50,773 nucleotides of DNA from Candidatus Komeilibacteria bacterium RIFCSPHIGHO2_01_FULL_52_14 (GCA_001818365.1 MHKK01000015.1:1-50773), one strand, 5' to 3'. Positions 40,351 to 49,432 are shown, numbered from the stretch's first letter. The notes: a model not told the origin generated them from the letters alone. Numbers and translations: made by a program.

Positions 40351-41662
40351 CCAGCGTCGATCGGAGCTCGCGATATTCGGCGGCAAACCGGTCCGAACGA
40401 TGAAATTTCCCGCCTATCGTCCGATCGGTGAGGAAGAGCGTCTTGCCGTTGATCGGGTGATGCGGTCGGGAATTTTGTCCCGCTACCTCGGGGTCTGGCA
40501 CGAGGATTTCTACGGGGGTCCCGAAGTACAGGCATTCGAACGCGAGTGGGCGGCTTATTTTGGGGTACGGCATGCCATTGCGGTGAATTCGTGTACCTCG
40601 GGGCTGCTCTGCGCAGTGGGGGCGCTTGCTATCGGCCCGGGAGACGAGGTTATTGTGTCGCCGTTTACTATGGCCGCTTCTGCAACGGTGCCGTTGTGGT
40701 ACGGCGCGATCCCTGTCTTTGCCGATATTGAACCGGAGTATTTCTGCCTGGATCCTAAATCGATAGAGGCATGTATCACACCGCGCACGAAAGCGATCAT
40801 CGTCGTCGACGTGTTTGGCCAGCCCTATGATGCGGATGCAATCAATGCGATTGCAAAAAAGCACAACATAAAAGTCATTGAAGATTGCGCCCAAGCACCG
40901 GGTGCACGGTATAAAAAATCATTTGCCGGTTCGCTCGCCGACATCGGTGTGTATTCCCTCAATTACCACAAGCATATCCATACCGGCGAGGGCGGAGTTA
41001 TCGCGACGGACGACGATACACTTGCCAATAAACTGCGTCTGATCAGAAATCACGCGGAAGCCGTCGTTGAGGATAAAGGAGACACCGATCTGGTGAATAT
41101 GGTCGGATTTAATTTCCGACTGACAGAACTGCAGGCCGCCATCGGACGCGAGCAGCTTAAGAAATTATCGAAACTTCTGAGCGATCGTGTCGCCAACTGC
41201 AACTATCTGGCACGCGAGCTTTCAAAGATCTCGGGGATACGGAGTGCCACGGTACGGCCGAACACGACGCACTCGTATTATGTGCAACCGTTTCTGTACG
41301 ATGAAAAAGTCATCGGTGTTCATCGCGATAAGTTTATTGAGTCCGTGAGAGCCGAGCTGCCGGCAACGGAACTGCGCGAGCTTGAGGGAACTCAGATAAG
41401 CGGAGGATTTGTAAAGCCTCTGTACCTGCTGCCATTGTTCCAAAAAAAAATAGCCATCGGTAAGAACGGATTTCCGTTCACGTCAGGATCAAATCCGAGT
41501 ACGCAATCATACGGAAAAGGATTATGTCCGGTAACGGAAAGAATGTATGAAAAAGAATTATTTATTCACGAATTCATGCGACCTCCGGTTACGCATAAGG
41601 ATCTTGAGGATGTGGTAGAAGCTTTTACTAAAGTTTACGCCCATCGTGATGAGTTACGGTAA
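40337..41662 (+). CDS. DegT/DnrJ/EryC1 aminotransferase
   Basis: A 441-residue PLP-dependent sugar aminotransferase. It has S-C-T-S-G-L-L-C-A near residue 85, V-D-V-F-G-Q-P and E-D-C-A-Q-A-P in the middle, and Y-H-K-H-I-H-T-G-E-G-G as the lysine-containing cofactor loop. It is longer than the family norm of about 370-400, because of insertions in the last third (P-L-Y-L-L-P-L-F region). Paired with the oxidoreductase it would turn a keto sugar into an amino sugar. The ATG at 40337 overlaps the preceding gene by 14 bases. Confidence 0.88.
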   Translation: MKKSNQRRSELAIFGGKPVRTMKFPAYRPIGEEERLAVDRVMRSGILSRYLGVWHEDFYGGPEVQAFEREWAAYFGVRHAIAVNSCTSGLLCAVGALAIGPGDEVIVSPFTMAASATVPLWYGAIPVFADIEPEYFCLDPKSIEACITPRTKAIIVVDVFGQPYDADAINAIAKKHNIKVIEDCAQAPGARYKKSFAGSLADIGVYSLNYHKHIHTGEGGVIATDDDTLANKLRLIRNHAEAVVEDKGDTDLVNMVGFNFRLTELQAAIGREQLKKLSKLLSDRVANCNYLARELSKISGIRSATVRPNTTHSYYVQPFLYDEKVIGVHRDKFIESVRAELPATELRELEGTQISGGFVKPLYLLPLFQKKIAIGKNGFPFTSGSNPSTQSYGKGLCPVTERMYEKELFIHEFMRPPVTHKDLEDVVEAFTKVYAHRDELR

Positions 41663-41683
41663 GGTTCAGTACGATAATTACCT

Positions 41684-42631
41684 ATGACAAAAAGAAAGAA
41701 TTATCTCGTAGTATGTCGTGAAGCAGGTGGAGCGGAGCTTATTTCCGAGTATATTATTTCTCACCGGGAAAACAGCAATTTAGTCAGTTTTGTATCGGGA
41801 CCGGCAAAACGAATATTTGCGTCAAAGAAGATCCCTCATCACATCGTGCGGCCGAATACCGGTGCAGACAGAATTTTGGATGCTTCCGACGGTACGTATT
41901 CGCTTCTCGTGTCGGTAGGATGGACTTCACCATTCGAATTGCGACTCCTCAAAAAAGCGAAGGCAGCGGGCGTCCACAGCATAGTGTATATCGATCATTG
42001 GATTAATTATCGCGAGCGATTCGGTTACCCCAGGACGAATTGGACCTCATTTTTGCCAAACGAAATTTGGGTCGGAGATCGTTTCGCCCTTAAGAAAGCT
42101 CAACGCGAATTTCCATCGGACATCCCGATTCGTTTAATACGGAACGATTATTTTGGTAAAATACGAAAGTCGTTCAAAAAATATGAAAGGCATCGCGGAA
42201 AGCCAAAAAGAATTCTATTTTTGAGCGAGCCGCTGAGCGGCAATGTCAACAGCTTTGGGGATAAAAGCCGTGTCCATTGCACCGAGTACGACGTGCTCGA
42301 GGATATTTTAAAGAGTATCGCTCGTCAGCATAAAAAACCAAGCGTCATCATACGATTTCATCCGTCGGAATCTCACAATAAATATAATGAAATTATACGG
42401 CAGTATGCGGATGTTATACGTATCTTTAAATCCTCCGGACGAAGTATAGTGCATGATCTTGCGCGATCATATTTAATCATCGGTATGGATAGCGTCGCCC
42501 TCATGATAGCGAAATTGTGCGGGAAAAACGTAATAAGTTATATACCTGATCGCTCATATGCATGTACAATTCCCGACCCAAGAATAAAAAAAATCAAATC
42601 GTTTACCGTACTGCAAAATTTACTCACGTAA
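41684..42631 (+). CDS. GT-B-like protein, possible glycosyl- or glycerophosphotransferase
   Basis: The 315-residue soluble protein is not firmly assigned. Late motifs I-I-R-F-H-P-S-E-S and G-M-D-S-V-A-L-M-I-A-K-L-C-G-K-N-V-I-S-Y resemble the donor half of CDP-glycerol glycerophosphotransferases and capsule or sialyl-type transferases. It lacks the PseG hallmark (G-x-G-H-x-x-R near the N-terminus), so it is not the missing PseG by motif. It sits just before pseB and is AT-rich like it. It could transfer the nonulosonate to the glycan. Confidence 0.6.
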   Translation: MTKRKNYLVVCREAGGAELISEYIISHRENSNLVSFVSGPAKRIFASKKIPHHIVRPNTGADRILDASDGTYSLLVSVGWTSPFELRLLKKAKAAGVHSIVYIDHWINYRERFGYPRTNWTSFLPNEIWVGDRFALKKAQREFPSDIPIRLIRNDYFGKIRKSFKKYERHRGKPKRILFLSEPLSGNVNSFGDKSRVHCTEYDVLEDILKSIARQHKKPSVIIRFHPSESHNKYNEIIRQYADVIRIFKSSGRSIVHDLARSYLIIGMDSVALMIAKLCGKNVISYIPDRSYACTIPDPRIKKIKSFTVLQNLLT

Positions 42632-42642
42632 TGCTTGCCGTA

Positions 42643-42651
42643 TGCTATACT
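42643..42651 (+). promoter_or_regulatory. Extended -10 promoter of the pse operon
   Basis: TGCTATACT is a TGn extended -10 (TG at 42643-42644, TATACT at 42646-42651). No good -35 is seen. Transcription would begin near 42658, about 27 bases before pseB. Confidence 0.4.
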
Positions 42652-42684
42652 GTGAGCATGTTTAATACATTAATATAGAGCGCT

Positions 42685-43683
42685 ATGTCTCTCGAATACG
42701 CCAACAATAAAACAATACTCGTCACCGGGGGAACCGGATCCTTTGGACGAAGGTATGTGAAACATTTACTCGTCAATTCATCCGCAAAAAAGATCATTAT
42801 TTTCAGCCGCGATGAGCGGAAACAGCATCAGATGCGGCAGCAGCTGAAGGATGCGCGGCTTCGCTTCTTTCTTGGCGATGTCCGTGATCTGCCGCGCTTG
42901 CAGCGCGCACTGTATGGCGTTGATATCGTCGTGCACGCAGCGGCGCTCAAACAAATAGATACCCTCGAATACAATCCGTTTGAAGCCGTCAAAACGAATA
43001 TCATCGGCAGCCAGAATGTGATTGACGCGGGTATCGATCTGAATGTAGAAAAAGTCCTGCTCATTTCGACCGATAAAGCCGCTCAGCCGGCGAACCTCTA
43101 TGGCTCAACAAAATTATGCGCTGAGAAGCTGTTTATTAATGGCAATTCATATTCGCGCGGAAAGACATCCTTGAGCTGCGTGCGGTACGGCAACGTGATC
43201 GGTAGCCGGGGAAGCATCGTTGAAACGTTGCTCAATAATCGTGAAGCGAAGAAAGTTTCGATCACGGACGAGCGAATGACGAGATTTTGGATCACCTATG
43301 ACCAAGCCATGGACCTGGTGGATTTTGCACTCACTGCCATGGCTGGTGGTGAGATCTTTATCCCCAAGATCCCGAGCATGAAGCTTGTCGATCTGTTTGA
43401 AGCTTTGGTGCCTGACGCGGAGCGGGAGGTAGTCGGAATTCGCCCCGGCGAAAAATTACATGAGCTGCTTGTTACCAATGAAGAAGCGCGGCACACGATT
43501 GAACTGGAGGACTATTATGTGATACTGCCCGAAGACCCGTCGATTTTTGATGAGAAGCGATATAAGGATATTCTTGACGACGGCAAGGAGCTGCATACCG
43601 ATTTTTCGTATGCGAGCCATACGAATTCGATTTGGCTCACGCCGGAAGCGCTTGTTGAACTCATTATGAAGCAGCTGCAATGA
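42685..43683 (+). CDS. pseB: UDP-N-acetylglucosamine 4,6-dehydratase, PseB-type
   Basis: The 332-residue enzyme catalyses the first step toward pseudaminic acid: C4,C6 dehydration with C5 inversion of UDP-GlcNAc. It has T-G-G-T-G-S-F-G-R at residues 14-22, a D-E-R-K-Q-H-Q-M loop typical of PseB, H-A-A-A-L-K-Q-I-D, S-T-D-K-A-A-Q-P and Y-G-S-T-K-L (with Lys of the dehydratase triad), and R-P-G-E-K-L-H-E-L in the C-terminal part. The length matches the family. The inverting FlaA1/PseB group is favoured over membrane dehydratases because there is no N-terminal transmembrane part. It overlaps pseC by ATGA. Confidence 0.93.
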   Translation: MSLEYANNKTILVTGGTGSFGRRYVKHLLVNSSAKKIIIFSRDERKQHQMRQQLKDARLRFFLGDVRDLPRLQRALYGVDIVVHAAALKQIDTLEYNPFEAVKTNIIGSQNVIDAGIDLNVEKVLLISTDKAAQPANLYGSTKLCAEKLFINGNSYSRGKTSLSCVRYGNVIGSRGSIVETLLNNREAKKVSITDERMTRFWITYDQAMDLVDFALTAMAGGEIFIPKIPSMKLVDLFEALVPDAEREVVGIRPGEKLHELLVTNEEARHTIELEDYYVILPEDPSIFDEKRYKDILDDGKELHTDFSYASHTNSIWLTPEALVELIMKQLQ

Positions 43684-44810
43684 TTCCCTACGGCAGACAA
43701 AGCATCGATACAAGCGACATCAAAGCGGCTGATACCGTTTTGGCTTCCGATTGGCTTACACAAGGGCCAAAGGTAGAGGAGTTCGAAAAAAAACTCGCAG
43801 CGTATTGCGGTGCACGGTTTGCCGTTGTCACGGCAAATGGCACCGCCGCGTTGATCGCAGCATACCGAGCAGCCGGACTTGCTGCAGGCGATGAATTCAT
43901 TACAACCCCACTGACGTTTCCGGCAACAGCAAACGCAGGCGTGTGGCTGGGCGCTCGGCCGGTATTTGTGGATGTAGAACCTGAAACTGGAAATATAGAC
44001 GCTTCTCAGATTGAATCCGCTATTACGCCTAAAACAAAACTTATTGCTCCTGTCGATTTTACCGGACGCCCGTGCGACCTTGAGCTGATCCGCGATATCG
44101 CCACTCGACAGAAGCTTGCAGTGGTGGAGGACGCGTGCCAAGCGCTTGGAGCGTCGTATAAGGGTCAAAAAATCGGGAGTATCAGCGATTGCACAGTTTT
44201 CAGTTTTCATCCGGTGAAAAGCATTACAACAGGCGAGGGAGGAGCGATTCTCACGAACAGCGAAGAGAAGTATAAACGTATGAAGGCATTCGTGAGCCAT
44301 GGTGTTGTTAAGGAGAATTTTGTGAATGAATCTCACGGCGATTGGTATTTTGAAATGCAGGATTTGGGCTTGAATTTTCGATTAACGGATTTTCAGTGTG
44401 CGCTGGGTATCAGCCAACTGTCGCGTATTAAAAAGCTTCTTGAGCGCCGCAGAGAGATTGCCGATAGATACCGGGTTGCGCTTGCCAGTTTGACCAGCAT
44501 TGCGCTTCCTCCCGAGGATGATGCAGTGCGTACCTCAGCCTGGCATTTATTCGTTATTCGGCTTCAGGGAGCTCTCGTACAGCGTAAGGCAGCTATTTTT
44601 CACGAGCTGAGGCAACAGGGCATTGGCGTTCAAGTCCATCACATCCCGACGCACCTCCATCCGTATTATGCCAAACTCGGCTACCGAAAGGGTGCGTTGC
44701 CAAAGGCGGAACGCTTTTACGAAGCTGCCCTATCATTGCCGATGTACCCTGATTTGACCGAGCAGGATCAAAAACAAGTTGTCGATACCGTTAAAAAGGT
44801 TTTGATCTAA
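43680..44810 (+). CDS. pseC: UDP-4-amino-4,6-dideoxy-AltNAc transaminase, PseC-type
   Basis: A 376-residue DegT-family aminotransferase acting on the PseB product with glutamate and PLP. It has I-P-Y-G-R-Q at the start, T-A-N-G-T-A-A-L near residue 50, D-F-T-G-R-P, V-E-D-A-C-Q-A-L-G, S-F-H-P-V-K-S-I-T-T-G-E-G-G with the cofactor lysine, and Q-V-H-H-I-P in the C-terminal part. These match PseC closely. Overlap with pseB by ATGA supports the paired assignment. Confidence 0.93.
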   Translation: MIPYGRQSIDTSDIKAADTVLASDWLTQGPKVEEFEKKLAAYCGARFAVVTANGTAALIAAYRAAGLAAGDEFITTPLTFPATANAGVWLGARPVFVDVEPETGNIDASQIESAITPKTKLIAPVDFTGRPCDLELIRDIATRQKLAVVEDACQALGASYKGQKIGSISDCTVFSFHPVKSITTGEGGAILTNSEEKYKRMKAFVSHGVVKENFVNESHGDWYFEMQDLGLNFRLTDFQCALGISQLSRIKKLLERRREIADRYRVALASLTSIALPPEDDAVRTSAWHLFVIRLQGALVQRKAAIFHELRQQGIGVQVHHIPTHLHPYYAKLGYRKGALPKAERFYEAALSLPMYPDLTEQDQKQVVDTVKKVLI

Positions 44811-44824
44811 TATGTTCTTCTCGT

Positions 44825-45436
44825 ATGATTAAGTATAGAAATGCCTTGGTAATTTTCGGGGGAGGGCTTTCCCGTGATAAGAGCGGAGAATGGCATACAA
44901 CGAATTTTGACGAAGGCGACAACCATGGTGTACTTGGCGATCGCTTACGCGTTCTTGCGGGACGCAGCCTGCTTACCGATGATCCGGATCAACTTGTTGT
45001 CGTTCTTGGCGGGTTGGGACAATTGGCTGGTACCGGAGCACCTCCCGTATCCGAGGTTTTAAAAAAAGAACTGATTGACCTGGGAGTTCCGCGGAGACAA
45101 ATAATAACGGAAAAAAAATCGGGGACAACGTATCAGCAGCTGCAGGAACTAAAAAAAATTATTAGATCCCGCACACTGGTGGATCTGTTGCTTATTACAA
45201 ACGCATTTCACGTTAAGAGAGTAAAGATGATGATCAGGCTTGATCCCGTATTGCAGAGGTTGCTGCTGAACGGGAAGATGAAAGTCCGTTCCGCCGAGGA
45301 TGTTTTGATACAAAAAGATTCACGCTGGAAAAAAAAGATAAGAGCGGCGTATAGCACTAAGTTCATGAAAGAGAGAATAAAGAAAGAAGAAGAGGGAGTG
45401 CGGCAGCTGCGAAGCGGTAAGTATCTACTGAAATGA
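44825..45436 (+). CDS. DUF218 / YdcF-like protein
   Basis: The 203-residue protein fits the DUF218 (ElyC/SanA/YdcF) fold: I-F-G-G-G-L at the start, V-V-L-G-G-L-G near residue 60, L-G-V-P-R-R-Q-I-I-T-E and S-G-T-T-Y-Q-Q in the middle, and L-L-I-T-N-A-F-H-V-K-R near residue 122. No membrane span is present, unlike ElyC. The biochemical role of DUF218 is poorly defined; envelope carrier-lipid metabolism and nucleotide-sugar chemistry have been suggested. The C-terminal helix is strongly charged. It is coupled to the next gene by ATGA, so a role in nonulosonate synthesis is plausible. Confidence 0.75.
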   Translation: MIKYRNALVIFGGGLSRDKSGEWHTTNFDEGDNHGVLGDRLRVLAGRSLLTDDPDQLVVVLGGLGQLAGTGAPPVSEVLKKELIDLGVPRRQIITEKKSGTTYQQLQELKKIIRSRTLVDLLLITNAFHVKRVKMMIRLDPVLQRLLLNGKMKVRSAEDVLIQKDSRWKKKIRAAYSTKFMKERIKKEEEGVRQLRSGKYLLK

Positions 45437-46518
45437 AAACTCCTCAATTCAGCATCTCGACTCCAAAAGGGCAACGTCCTATCGGTTTCGGGCACCCGTG
45501 TTTTATCGTTGCCGAAGTTTCGTGCAATCACATGCAGCGGAGAGAAAAAGCCGAAAAAATCATACGGATAGCCGCGGAATCGGGGGCTGATGCAGTGAAG
45601 CTTCAAACCTTTACTCCGGACACGATTACGTTACATTCCGATACCGAGTATTTTCTGGTCGGAGGAAAAGACAATCCCGATTCCTGGAAGCAAAAAACAT
45701 TGTACGATTTGTATCAGACCGCATTTATGCCTTGGGAATGGCAGGCGGAACTCAAAGAGCTCGCAGAAAAGCTCGGTCTGGTATTTTTTTCCTCACCGTT
45801 TGATGAAACCGCGGTGGATTTTTTGGAAACGTTGCACGTCGTTCTGTATAAAATCGCGTCGTACGAGATGACTCATATTCCGTTATTGAAAAAAGTCGCA
45901 TCGACAGGCAAGCCGGTTATCATGTCGGTCGGTTTCAATTCTCTTGATGAAGCAGAGGAGTCCGTGAGGGCATTGAGAAAAAATAATTGCAACGATATTG
46001 CGCTTCTTCATTGCTTAAATACCTATGCAGACGAAGCCGAACCGCAGAACGCCAATCTCATAATGATTCGCGAACTTGCCGATCATTTTAATGTGGTAAG
46101 CGGTTTTTCAGATAATAACGGCGGGATCGCATATGCAATTCTTGCGGCTGCAGCCGGAGCGTCAATCATCGAAAAGCACGTAATCGAGAGCCGTACCGAC
46201 AAATCGTTCGACCAGCGGTTTTCAATTGATGCCAATCAGTTAAAGGAAATGGTTGATACCATCAGGAAAAATGAGAAGGCCATGGGCAAGGTTCATTACG
46301 GACCAGTAAATGAAGCTGAAAAATATAATTTACGCTTCAGGCGATCGATATTTGCCGCAAAAGAAATACGAAAAGGTGAAACATTTACATCCGCGAATAT
46401 CCGGGTCGTGCGGCCGGCGTTCGGAATGCAGCCAAAGTTTTATGAATCGGTGATCGGCAAAATTGCCAAGCGCGATATAAAGTTCGGCACACCTATCGCG
46501 AAGGACTGTATTACATAA
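45433..46518 (+). CDS. pseI: NeuB/PseI-family nonulosonic acid synthase
   Basis: A 361-residue enzyme that condenses a 6-deoxy amino sugar with phosphoenolpyruvate to make a pseudaminic-acid-type sugar. It has I-V-A-E-V-S-C-N-H near residue 26, G-A-D-A-V-K-L-Q-T-F-T-P-D near 52, S-S-P-F-D-E-T-A-V-D-F-L, K-I-A-S-Y-E-M and I-I-E-K-H-V, followed by a C-terminal SAF domain (residues ~295-361; R-S-I-F-A-A-K-E-I-R-K-G-E). T-P-D plus A-V-D-F-L favour PseI over NeuB. Odd feature: where these enzymes have S-D-H-(T/S), this one has S-D-N-N-G-G, so the conserved histidine is absent. It is coupled to the DUF218 gene. Confidence 0.9.
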   Translation: MKTPQFSISTPKGQRPIGFGHPCFIVAEVSCNHMQRREKAEKIIRIAAESGADAVKLQTFTPDTITLHSDTEYFLVGGKDNPDSWKQKTLYDLYQTAFMPWEWQAELKELAEKLGLVFFSSPFDETAVDFLETLHVVLYKIASYEMTHIPLLKKVASTGKPVIMSVGFNSLDEAEESVRALRKNNCNDIALLHCLNTYADEAEPQNANLIMIRELADHFNVVSGFSDNNGGIAYAILAAAAGASIIEKHVIESRTDKSFDQRFSIDANQLKEMVDTIRKNEKAMGKVHYGPVNEAEKYNLRFRRSIFAAKEIRKGETFTSANIRVVRPAFGMQPKFYESVIGKIAKRDIKFGTPIAKDCIT

Positions 46519-46532
46519 CCATATGTCTGTGT

Positions 46533-47729
46533 ATGCAGCACATTAAGCTCCGAATCCCATTCGATCTTGGCACGTACGAAGAGCCGTTTATGGAATTTCC
46601 CAGAAAGGTTCCGTTTATTTTGGAATACGATGACAAGGAACTATTGATCAGAGAAAAAATAACACGAAACATCCGGACATACCTCAAGAAGTATTATGAA
46701 AAGGGTGGGTATGGATCCACACCGCTCGGACAAGGTGATTACGGAAAGAGACAGGGCGATGAATTGTTCGACGTCATCAGTGGTATGCTGACCGAGGAAT
46801 CGAAAAATATTCATGACATGAATTTTCTCGAAATTGGGTCGTCATACGGGTATTTGTTGTATTTATTGAAGCAGCATGGAGCACGGGATGTGCTGGGAGT
46901 TGAGCCAGGAGATGAAGGAGTCATCGGTGGTAAGAAATACGGCGTGCCGTTCATTCAGGATTTTTTTCCGACCAAACGGCTGACTCGGAAATTCGATTGC
47001 ATACTCAGTCACGCCGTGCTCGAACATGTTGAAAAACCCGATGAATTTGTGAGCGAAATATACGACACCTTAGCGGGCGGCGGTTGTACTTTTATTGCAG
47101 TGCCGGACAGCGAAAAAAAGATGCTTGTCGGTGATCCGTCCGTATTGACGCATCAACACGTTAACTATTTTACGAAGTACTCGTTGCAAATTTTACTGCA
47201 GAGGATCGGATTCTCAAGGATAAAGGTTTGGAGCTCAGACAAGAGATCGATTTTGTACGGCTGGGGAGTCAAGGCGGCCGACGGCCGTCGCATACCGAAT
47301 GAAACCGCGACGGGTGACCATGATGGTGAGATTTTTAGCGCGTTTGACAGAAACGTCAAAAAAAACATTTCTTCCATTCAGAAGCTGCTTACCGAGCGCG
47401 AGAAACGCGGACGTACCGTCGGGCTCTATGCTCCCTCGATCGTCCTTGACGGTCTGCTGTCGTTTAGCAAGGAGCCGCGCTTGTTCGATACGGATGAGAT
47501 GAAGCACGGTAGATTCATGGCTGGTTTTAAAAACAGAATCGAATCGCCGCTCAATCTCGTCGATCATCCGGTTGACGTATTGTTCATTGCGCCGGTCGAT
47601 TACGATACGGAAATACGCTCGTATTTAAAAAGCATCCTCCCGCATACTGAAAAGACGGAGATTATATCGCTCAAGAAAATATACGAGGAAAATAGCGGGG
47701 TACGCTATGCAGTGGGCAGCGTAGCATGA
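46533..47729 (+). CDS. Two-part methyltransferase, NodS-like domain plus C-methyltransferase-type C-terminus
   Basis: A 398-residue protein with a SAM-binding core at about residues 95-220 (F-L-E-I-G-S-S-Y-G-Y near 98, then S-H-A-V-L-E-H-V-E-K-P) and a C-terminal Rossmann-like part (V-G-L-Y-A-P-S-I-V, then V-D-V-L-F-I-A-P-V-D-Y) resembling the methyltransf_14 domain of sugar C-methyltransferases such as TylC3. The N-terminal zinc cysteines of that family are not seen. It lies between PseI and the ATP-grasp gene (ATGA overlap with the latter), which suggests that it methylates a sugar or its acyl group. Confidence 0.75.
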   Translation: MQHIKLRIPFDLGTYEEPFMEFPRKVPFILEYDDKELLIREKITRNIRTYLKKYYEKGGYGSTPLGQGDYGKRQGDELFDVISGMLTEESKNIHDMNFLEIGSSYGYLLYLLKQHGARDVLGVEPGDEGVIGGKKYGVPFIQDFFPTKRLTRKFDCILSHAVLEHVEKPDEFVSEIYDTLAGGGCTFIAVPDSEKKMLVGDPSVLTHQHVNYFTKYSLQILLQRIGFSRIKVWSSDKRSILYGWGVKAADGRRIPNETATGDHDGEIFSAFDRNVKKNISSIQKLLTEREKRGRTVGLYAPSIVLDGLLSFSKEPRLFDTDEMKHGRFMAGFKNRIESPLNLVDHPVDVLFIAPVDYDTEIRSYLKSILPHTEKTEIISLKKIYEENSGVRYAVGSVA

Positions 47730-48718
47730 ATCGAAGACCTATGAAAAAAAACAAACGAAATATTCTGATTACGTGCGCAGGCGGGAGCGCGTCGATCTAT
47801 ATGGCGCAGCAGCTATCCGCCCGCCATACTATTTTCTTAGCCGATGCCGATGAGCGGAGCATCGCGCCGTTTCTCGGTTTTCCTTTCAAAAGGATACCGC
47901 TCGGGAAATCGAAAAATTATTTGAGCGCCATAAAGAAATTGGTTCGTATCTGGAATATCGATTGTATTGTCCCAGGAGCCGACGAGGAGCTTCGGGTTAT
48001 CAGCCGATATTCGCGATCGGCAAAGAACGTGTCAGCCGTGGTTCCGAACGATCAATTCATAAAAAAATGTTTGAATAAATACGAGTTGATGCTGGAATTG
48101 CATAAGCTTAAGATATCGTCGCTGTTGCCGTGGAATACCCTGCGGCACGTACGATATCCGGCGATCGTCAAACCCCGTTATGGCCGTGGGTCCCGCGGCG
48201 TGCACGTCGTGCACAACCGAAAGCAATTACTCGGGTATATCGCCCTGTACAAAGTTCATTTTAGCGATCTTGTCGTCCAGCCGTATATCAACGGTACCGA
48301 ATACACCGTCTCGGTCATTGTCAACAACAAGAATGCGCTCATCGGCGTTGTCCCCAAGAGGGTTATTCTCAAGCGCGGCATAACAAGAGTAGCGGTTGCC
48401 GAGCGGCACAAGGCCATTGAGGATGTATGCGGTATGATTGTCAAAAAAATGAATCCGTGCGGTCCGTTCAACGTTCAGCTCATGCGATTGAAGAATACAT
48501 TGTATATCTTCGAAATTAATCCGCGGCTATCGACGACATCCGTTCTTACGGATCGTGCATTCGGAAACGAGATAGATCTCTATATACGGCATGAAAATGC
48601 GACGGTTATAAAACGAAAACCGGAATTCAGAAGTGGAATGTATCTGTATCGCTACGAAAAAAATTGCTTTCGAACGGGACGTAAATCCTTAACAAAGTAT
48701 TTGAGCGATCGGGAATAA
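47726..48718 (+). CDS. ATP-grasp ligase (carbamoyl-phosphate-synthase-like)
   Basis: The 330-residue protein has a Rossmann-like N-terminus (I-T-C-A-G-G-S-A-S), a lid region with K-P-R-Y-G-R-G-S-R-G-V near residue 147, V-Q-P-Y-I-N-G-T-E-Y-T-V-S near 185 and F-E-I-N-P-R-L-S-T-T-S near 265. These are the ATP- and magnesium-binding parts of ATP-grasp enzymes that join a carboxylate to an amine. In a nonulosonate cluster it could add an acyl or amino-acid group to a sugar amine. A second in-frame ATG at 47741 is an alternative start. It is AT-rich (18 G+C in 48061-48120). Confidence 0.85.
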   Translation: MNRRPMKKNKRNILITCAGGSASIYMAQQLSARHTIFLADADERSIAPFLGFPFKRIPLGKSKNYLSAIKKLVRIWNIDCIVPGADEELRVISRYSRSAKNVSAVVPNDQFIKKCLNKYELMLELHKLKISSLLPWNTLRHVRYPAIVKPRYGRGSRGVHVVHNRKQLLGYIALYKVHFSDLVVQPYINGTEYTVSVIVNNKNALIGVVPKRVILKRGITRVAVAERHKAIEDVCGMIVKKMNPCGPFNVQLMRLKNTLYIFEINPRLSTTSVLTDRAFGNEIDLYIRHENATVIKRKPEFRSGMYLYRYEKNCFRTGRKSLTKYLSDRE

Positions 48719-48719
48719 A

Positions 48720-49412
48720 ATGAATTACATCGTCGGTGATGTCCATGCAAATAGTGAGGAATTAAGAAAACTCCTGGTGAAGATCAGGCCCACGCGTGAT
48801 GATACGCTGATTTTCTTGGGAGATTATATCGACAAGAACGTACATACCAAGGATACCCTGGATACTCTGGAGACCTTACAGAGCGAATCGAATTGCATTT
48901 TTATAAAGGGAAACCATGATTTCGTGTGGGATCGTTATCTGAATCACGGCGAACTGCAGCGTAATGCGTTCTTGCTGAAGTACGGCGGCGTTGAGGCACT
49001 CACGGGATTATGCGATTCGCCGGCCTCAATGATTGGTGATAATAAGATCGAATTGATAAAAGATTTACTGGCGGATTATCTTAAGCTCATTCCAAAAATG
49101 CGGGATTATCATCTTGTCGACAAGTATCTGGCGATTCATGCAGGGCTAAAACACGATCAAATTCATCAATCGCCTCTTATTTTTACCGAAGAAAATTATT
49201 TTTTAAGAATGGATAAGGATGAGATTAATCCGAAATATCTTGATCGGTATCGTATCGTGGCAGGGCACACCCAATTCGGCCTCGAGCCCACGATAACGCC
49301 GACTTATATTAATATTGACCTCGGGGCCGGTTACGGTTATTATTTGGCGGCATTCTGTATCGAAGATAAGAGAGTATACAGGTCCGATGGAGCTGTCTTT
49401 GATGTTAAATAA
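48720..49412 (+). CDS. Metallophosphoesterase of the PPP (calcineurin-like) family
   Basis: A 230-residue phosphatase with the complete metal-binding set: G-D-V-H-A-N at residues 6-11, G-D-Y-I-D near 34, G-N-H-D near 61, a histidine in H-A-G near 139 and G-H-T near 182. These are the PPP or ApaH-like active-site residues for two metals. It starts one base after the ATP-grasp gene. Its target is unknown; it could dephosphorylate a sugar phosphate intermediate in the tailoring route or act on proteins. Confidence 0.88.
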   Translation: MNYIVGDVHANSEELRKLLVKIRPTRDDTLIFLGDYIDKNVHTKDTLDTLETLQSESNCIFIKGNHDFVWDRYLNHGELQRNAFLLKYGGVEALTGLCDSPASMIGDNKIELIKDLLADYLKLIPKMRDYHLVDKYLAIHAGLKHDQIHQSPLIFTEENYFLRMDKDEINPKYLDRYRIVAGHTQFGLEPTITPTYINIDLGAGYGYYLAAFCIEDKRVYRSDGAVFDVK

Positions 49413-49432
49413 GCAACCTATTCATCACGATT

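Noticed and set aside
41684..42631. GT-B protein as the missing PseG
   Set aside because: The N-terminal G-x-G-H-x-x-R signature of PseG is absent and the late motifs fit glycerophospho- or capsule-type transferases better.
4544..45606. Numerous long antisense open frames opposite the glycosyltransferases and S-layer gene (for example 9733-10170, 43515-44336)
   Set aside because: They are shadows of high-G+C coding strands, with Arg/Ser/Cys-rich sequence, no family motifs and no start signals.
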